From positions 124,001 to 188,000 of the forward strand of contig JAIEPG010000003.1 of the NCBI GenBank assembly GCA_019749895.1: a stretch of 64,000 nt of DNA. The letters are read 5' to 3'. The notes below the pieces were generated by a model. It saw nothing but the letters and a program-made list of their open reading frames with translations, was not told the DNA's origin and made no database searches. This document shows positions 59,741-64,000 of this stretch, piece by piece. The position numbers and the translations under genes are program-made. Position 1 is the stretch's first letter. Each line of letters opens with the position of its first letter. The stretch comes from Candidatus Babeliales bacterium. GTDB lineage: Bacteria > Babelota > Babeliae > Babelales > RVW-14.

Positions 59741-61366
59741 TTAGCTTTTGAAGAATTTCTTGTAAATGAATCCGCTCATGCTTGGTACGCTGTAAGCTTG
59801 TGGTTGTTCAGTAACAACCGGCGTTTCAACTGAAGCTTGTTGCGCAGCGATAGCAGCTAATCTGAATGGATTGATGATTTCCATCAATTCTGCTGCTTGA
59901 GTTTCGTTGCTAAACATGCCAGATTCATTGCATAATTCCAAAGCATTTTGTACTGTTTCAAGAGTATGTTGGTACAAATCAGCGTCATGCATAAGTTCTT
60001 CTGCGGTAGGAACAACATCGCTAAGAATTGCTTGAACATCAGCCTTTACAGCAGCGATTGGATCAATTACTTGCTCAGGAGCTGGTTCTGCGCTTGGTTG
60101 CGTTGATGCAGTTTTATTACCTGCTTCTTCTGCCGCCCGTGCTTGGTGGCGCATGCGTTTGACCTGTGCTCTGCGGAACCCAATTTCAGTGTGTGTATCT
60201 TGGTCTGTGTCACATGTAGCAAGAATTTCATGAGCTGGGCATGTATCTTGTTCTTCAAGGCGTGCTTGTTCTGCTTGCTTAATTGCAGCAGCTTGGCGAC
60301 GTGCTAGTTCGTTGCTAATAAACGCTATTTTAGCAGCAGTTAAAGTCATACCGGTCAATGGATTGCCATGTTTATCAACAAATTTCATTTCGTCAGCTTC
60401 AAGTTCTATAGCGCTTTTAGCTGGCTTTGGCGTTTCGATTGAGCTGTTGCTTGACGATGAGCTTGGCATTTGTGCTTCAATGTTTGCTAAATGATGTTGT
60501 CTTAATTCAGCATCTTTAACAGGATTTGCATCAAAGCTTGGAAGATCAAGATTGTCTTCTGTGCCTGTTACCGGCGCTGGAGCATCTGAACTCCACAGTT
60601 TTGTAGCCATGTCATAAGCACCACCAAAGTAAGCAACGACAAAACCTGCTGGAACGAGCATCCATTTGCTGGTCATAGCGTTCCAAACGGCAGAGAAAGA
60701 ACAGCGCGATGGTGTTACTGGATCTTGAGCTGGTTCTTCTGGTTGGTCGGCTGGTTCTTGTGCAGCTCTTGCAGCTTCTTCTTGAGCGTACTGTTCTGCC
60801 ATTGCCTCTGCAAATGTTCTCGTGTCTATTTCTTCAGCTGGTTCAGTTCTTGAAAACAGACTAGAAATTTTGTTTTTTGCTGAGCTTGCGAAATGGTTAA
60901 AGCCATCACGAGCCATTTGTGCACGTGTTCTTGCTGCCAAACGAGCTTGTTCTTGTGCTTGTTGTACTTGTCCAAAGGTTGCGTAGGTTGTGTTGAGTTT
61001 TTCCATGAGAGCTTCAGCTTGATCAGCTTGTTGTAAATCTAGTCTTAATCCACTGACAATTTGAAAACGCAAGGTGCTTTTTATGGTTTGAAAATTATCA
61101 GCAGTACACAGAAGCATTGCTTGATCAAGAAAACGTGTTGCTTGGTCTACTGTTTGTGCAATATGTTCTGCATTGTTTTCGCCTACCATGTTGCGAGTTG
61201 CCGCGCGAAATGCTAGAGCTAATTCACATACATTACTTGCTGTGACGTTAACATTAAGGTCTCTAATGGTCTCTGGCAAACCTGCAGCACCAAAAACCTG
61301 GCCGGACGCGGAAAGAGTAATTGCGAAAGCAAAAGCTAACGCTTTGTGTGTGTTGGTGAGTTTCAT
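59741..61366 (-). CDS. Exported helical membrane protein with shared C-terminal tag
   Basis: 541 residues from ATG at 61366 (GGAGG eight bases upstream; 13 upstream codons are not supported). Signal peptide about 1-26. A helical N-terminal domain (residues 30-170, many Ala/Gln/Arg) is followed by an acidic Ala/Glu/Pro-rich segment, a membrane helix near 235-255 (WMLVPAGFVVAYFGGAYDMA) and a long charged C-terminal region with KxAExARLEEQD coiled-coil character. The end SVETPVVTEQPQAYSVPSMSG plus FIYKKFFKS repeats the tail of the 284-residue protein. No family is recognised. Own promoter (61442-61470) and terminator. Confidence 0.63.
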   Translation of the reverse strand: MKLTNTHKALAFAFAITLSASGQVFGAAGLPETIRDLNVNVTASNVCELALAFRAATRNMVGENNAEHIAQTVDQATRFLDQAMLLCTADNFQTIKSTLRFQIVSGLRLDLQQADQAEALMEKLNTTYATFGQVQQAQEQARLAARTRAQMARDGFNHFASSAKNKISSLFSRTEPAEEIDTRTFAEAMAEQYAQEEAARAAQEPADQPEEPAQDPVTPSRCSFSAVWNAMTSKWMLVPAGFVVAYFGGAYDMATKLWSSDAPAPVTGTEDNLDLPSFDANPVKDAELRQHHLANIEAQMPSSSSSNSSIETPKPAKSAIELEADEMKFVDKHGNPLTGMTLTAAKIAFISNELARRQAAAIKQAEQARLEEQDTCPAHEILATCDTDQDTHTEIGFRRAQVKRMRHQARAAEEAGNKTASTQPSAEPAPEQVIDPIAAVKADVQAILSDVVPTAEELMHDADLYQHTLETVQNALELCNESGMFSNETQAAELMEIINPFRLAAIAAQQASVETPVVTEQPQAYSVPSMSGFIYKKFFKS

Positions 61367-61441
61367 AATAAATACCTCCAAAAAAATAGAAAAATATAAC
61401 CTCACTGAAAATAACCAAATGGCTTAAACACCATTTTAACC

Positions 61442-61470
61442 AGATTACCCATATCGAGTTTTATTGTCAA
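61442..61470 (-). promoter_or_regulatory. Strong sigma70-type promoter of the 541-residue exported protein
   Basis: TTGACA (61470-61465), a 17-base spacer and TAATCT (61447-61442) on the minus strand, about 75 bases before the start codon. Confidence 0.75.
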
Positions 61471-61718
61471 ATGGGGTATAAATGCATGTTTTTGATTGTT
61501 TTTGGCGTTTTTTAAAACATCAAAAAGTTGCTTTTTGGTGTTTTTGGAGGTTTTGTGAGGTTTTTAGCTTTTGAAAGGTGGTTTTTAGGGAGACAAGAAA
61601 GCCAGATGAATGTGCCTTGGTAGAAGGAAAAGTGACTTAAATGGTTGAAAATTACCAATAGTGGCCAGCTTGTTGGAGAGGGACTTTTGGTTTGGTTGAT
61701 GTTTGGCTAGAAAGTGAA

Positions 61719-61740
61719 GAGGGCGCCGGTTGGCGCCCTC
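61719..61740 (-). terminator. GC-rich hairpin after the 138-residue gene
   Basis: GAGGGCGCC / GGCGCCCTC, a perfect 9-bp stem with the loop GGTT, immediately downstream (minus strand) of the exported-protein operon. The tract after it is only TTCACTTT, so termination may be partial. Confidence 0.6.
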
Positions 61741-61748
61741 CCATTGAA

Positions 61749-62165
61749 TTAGCTGATTTTACCGGCTACTATAAGAGCTTGACGTGCTGCTGATGCAGGA
61801 TCAAGTGTATAAGTTCCAGGAATAGCGCCGCCGTTATTTGGGGATGCTATTGCAGCAGCTATAGCGTTTTTAATTGCATTTGTTCTTATCTTTGGGGCTC
61901 CGCCAGCAGCAGCAGTGTTAATATCCAATAATGGGAATGAACTGGTCAGTGCCCACAACGCGTTCCATTTGGCATTATTATCTGGAAGAGCTGCCATTGT
62001 TGCTACTTTATCAAGAGCAGCAATAGCATCTTTAACGCGGTTCATTACGGTTGCTTCCATTAAGGTCGCCAGATTTTTGACATCATCTTCGCTGTACGCA
62101 GCAGCTGCCTGTGAAGAGTTCATTGCGGCGATGCATAATATTAGTGTAATCAATATTTTTTTCAT
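61749..62165 (-). CDS. Small exported Ala-rich protein, unknown
   Basis: 138 residues, AAAGGAT before ATG. Signal peptide 1-20 (ending SQA). The mature part is Ala-rich and helical (DVKNLATLMEATVMNRVKDAIAALDKVATMAAL), with a Gly/Asn/Pro segment before the last helix (ASPNNGGAIPGTYTLDPASAARQAL). No Cys after the signal peptide. It follows the 584-residue gene by 21 bases, so the two are probably co-transcribed. It resembles the style of its large neighbour (short helices with AxAA repeats), possibly sharing origin. Confidence 0.6.
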   Translation of the reverse strand: MKKILITLILCIAAMNSSQAAAAYSEDDVKNLATLMEATVMNRVKDAIAALDKVATMAALPDNNAKWNALWALTSSFPLLDINTAAAGGAPKIRTNAIKNAIAAAIASPNNGGAIPGTYTLDPASAARQALIVAGKIS

Positions 62166-62186
62166 TTATTATCCTTTCTATGTTAG

Positions 62187-63941
62187 TTAAAATGCTGCTA
62201 TGGCAGTCAGAACAGCATTATCAATTTGACCATCGGCCTCAGCTTGCGCAGCTACTTCAAGGAAAGCATCTTTAACCGCTTGGTCAAGTGCACCATAACC
62301 AGCAGATTTAACTGCAGTTACTACACCGCCCACACTTATAGCAATACTACCTGCTGATAGCTGGGCAAGAACTGCTACAACATCTGCCGCAGGTTTTCCG
62401 GCTATGGATGCAATTACAGCATTTATAGCAGCTGTTCTATCTGCAAGGATAAGGGCTGGGAAGCCAGGGTCAAGAATAGCGGTGACTGGGTTGGGTGGTG
62501 TTTGTACGTGACCTACAATCCAGTTGATCTTATCGTTGTCTTTAACGTTGGTGTGTATCCCATCTGCCAACTTCTTTAACTCTGCAAACTGATTTGTATC
62601 TAAAGCATCTAACCAGGTTTTAACATCTGCTTCAGTTGTTGCTGTCACGAGGCCATCAATGAAAGCCTCTGCTTTAGCTGCTGTGTCAAGACTGCTCAGG
62701 TCTATGGTAAGAGTAACTGGTGCGCCATGAGCTGCTGCGCGTGCCTTGTTTTCTGCCGTAACCAGAGCCAACTCCTCAAGAGCTGCTGGTGTAAGTGGTA
62801 GTACGTTGTTGCCGCTATCCACAACGTGTAGGGTAGCGCTTGTCATGTTTCCTGTACCGGCGTCATAGGAGGCGACTACGCAGCTTACGTTTGCGTCTTT
62901 TGAAGCTAGATCAAGTGCATTATCTTTGGCCTTATTGAAGGCTTTAATTGAACGCTTAATGTTCTTAATTGCCGTGACTACGTCTGCATAGCTGTTTGGT
63001 CCTACTAAAACCTGAGCGATGTTTCCAATTGCAGTAGCCGCATTGGTGTTAGCCTGAGTAACTGCCGTATGAGCAGTGATAATCGCTTTGCCTGCAGCAA
63101 GAGTAGCCGCATCAAAGCTCTTACCATGTTTCAACCCTGCTGTTCCAAGCTTTGCATTGAGCCAAGCAGTGACATCTGCATCAGAATTAGAGGCTGGTTC
63201 GTCGGCAAGTGTTGTTGCTGTCGGTGTTGCTGTCATTATGCTGACAACCGCGTTTCCAAACATAATCCTAATCGCTGCTACCGTGAGCGCTGTGTTTGCA
63301 GTCTTTGCATTTTCAATTAACTCTGCATAATCTGCAGGATTGGTCGCAACGTCTGCGTGATTGTGGTTAAAAGCTGCAGCGATAGAGCTGATGTGGGCAA
63401 AAAGGGCTGTGCGGTTTAGTGCTTTAAAGTCTATCCAGTTACTTTCGCTGTTTGCAAAGGGAGCGCGGTAAGTCGCTGGTATACCGCTTCTTGTGTGATC
63501 ATTAAGATAGGCGTGCAGTTGTGCCAAGATTAACCTTTGAAAATCTTGTACATCTTTGCTTGTTTTAGCTGTTGTAAGCTCATTTTTAACCGCTTTCAAC
63601 TCTGCCTTGATGTTGGTCCAATCGCCAATCATGTCGATCCACACTTTTGCAGCTACAGGGTTGGAATAGTTGTTCTCGTCACGCAAATACTTAAGGCTGA
63701 GCACTTTTTTGCTACTGCCTTTTTTGAGGTCAAGCCACGTTTTGAGATCTTTTGCTTGGGCGTGTAAAGGGTTTACAAGCCGATCGAGCTTGCCGCCAAG
63801 CTTTGCAAGCTTAGCTTTAAGCGCTCCCAGGCCCTGTTCTAGCGCTGTTAGCTCTGGGCTAGGCGCCCCGCCGTGCAGTGGCGCTAAAAACATGCTCGTG
63901 AGCGAGAGCATGAAAATATATGGAATAAAACGATTCTTCAT
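62187..63941 (-). CDS. Large exported Ala-rich helical protein, unknown
   Basis: 584 residues from ATG at 63941 (GGGA about eight bases upstream; a TTG codon precedes it in frame). Signal peptide about 1-24. Residues 30-55 carry the amphipathic helix GLGALKAKLAKLGGKLDRL, close to the one in the 1176-residue protein at 8005. The rest is helical and Ala/Asp/Thr-rich with short repeats such as LTTAKTSKDVQDF and ADVxTAIxN. One Cys (NVSCVV). It is likely the first gene of an operon with the 138-residue protein, since it begins only about 60 bases from the window edge. No family is recognised. Confidence 0.6.
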   Translation of the reverse strand: MKNRFIPYIFMLSLTSMFLAPLHGGAPSPELTALEQGLGALKAKLAKLGGKLDRLVNPLHAQAKDLKTWLDLKKGSSKKVLSLKYLRDENNYSNPVAAKVWIDMIGDWTNIKAELKAVKNELTTAKTSKDVQDFQRLILAQLHAYLNDHTRSGIPATYRAPFANSESNWIDFKALNRTALFAHISSIAAAFNHNHADVATNPADYAELIENAKTANTALTVAAIRIMFGNAVVSIMTATPTATTLADEPASNSDADVTAWLNAKLGTAGLKHGKSFDAATLAAGKAIITAHTAVTQANTNAATAIGNIAQVLVGPNSYADVVTAIKNIKRSIKAFNKAKDNALDLASKDANVSCVVASYDAGTGNMTSATLHVVDSGNNVLPLTPAALEELALVTAENKARAAAHGAPVTLTIDLSSLDTAAKAEAFIDGLVTATTEADVKTWLDALDTNQFAELKKLADGIHTNVKDNDKINWIVGHVQTPPNPVTAILDPGFPALILADRTAAINAVIASIAGKPAADVVAVLAQLSAGSIAISVGGVVTAVKSAGYGALDQAVKDAFLEVAAQAEADGQIDNAVLTAIAAF

Positions 63942-64000
63942 CAAGACATCCCTTTCCTTGAGTAGTGAAACATATGGTACTACTTTTTTGGTTTTAACAA

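Larger units (their letters stand above)
61367..61748. other. 382-bp intergenic region, GT-rich
   Basis: No gene seen. It holds the promoter 61442-61470 (minus strand), then a long stretch biased to G and T on the plus strand (61490-61600) without clear structure, and the hairpin 61719-61740 next to the 138-residue gene. Confidence 0.5.

Overview
The window reads as chromosomal DNA of a host-dependent bacterium. My best guess is the phylum Dependentiae (TM6, Babeliae). This is an inference from gene content, not a database match. The pointers are: many signal-peptide proteins with no recognisable family; eukaryote-like modules (a likely F-box plus ankyrin-like repeats, a phytanoyl-CoA-dioxygenase-like enzyme); GNAT acetyltransferase domains on exported proteins; long Ser-rich linkers; and a compact set of housekeeping genes. 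Promoters of the TTGACx / TAnnnT type and good Shine-Dalgarno sites are visible, so ordinary sigma70-like expression is likely. No rRNA operon, CRISPR array or recognisable insertion sequence was seen. One tRNA (anticodon CAU) is present.

Layout. 0.2-4 kb: a PhyH-like gene, then a two-gene operon coding a periplasmic amino-acid-type binding protein and a protein with the architecture of a pentameric ligand-gated ion channel, and a 64-residue membrane protein. 4-14 kb: an SbcC/Rad50-type ATPase, RodA, a large exported protein with a possible caspase-like His/Cys dyad, a CPBP membrane protease, HU and TatD. 14-19 kb: a three-gene operon whose first gene is a MutS-type ATPase carrying a signal peptide and membrane segments. 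19-25 kb: zinc-ribbon protein, RNase H, SpoIID-like and YdjM-like genes in one operon, then tRNA, GAPDH, HflX and a DJ-1/PfpI protein. 25-33 kb: three exported proteins (a 1654-residue repeat protein ending in a GNAT domain, a membrane-anchored GNAT, a Ser-rich protein). 33-49.5 kb: acyl-CoA carboxylase, DnaE, a cation exchanger, the F-box/ankyrin protein, tsf-pyrH-frr, rpmF-plsX, gltX and fabD. 49.5-57.7 kb: an accessory stretch (Rpn nuclease, DUF4143 ATPase, P-type ATPase, a broken DUF5674-like gene with its partner, a MNT/HEPN toxin-antitoxin pair) interleaved with fabG, acpP and fabF. 57.8-64 kb: five exported proteins of unknown function.

How the genes fit together: plsX, fabD, fabG, acpP, fabF and the carboxylase give most of a fatty-acid and phospholipid supply. 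RodA and SpoIID-like concern the cell wall, and tsf-pyrH-frr, rpmF and gltX concern translation. The rest of the coding capacity is largely envelope or secreted proteins, probably for host interaction.

The most unusual signals are: (1) a 188-bp nested palindromic element inserted in frame inside fabF, with a 185-bp element of the same architecture (both TCCCT...AGGGA) replacing the middle of the DUF5674-like gene; (2) the binding-protein/ion-channel operon; (3) the exported MutS-type ATPase operon; (4) a C-terminal tag shared at both DNA and protein level by two neighbouring exported proteins; (5) an 88-90 bp diverged repeat present twice, 16 kb apart.
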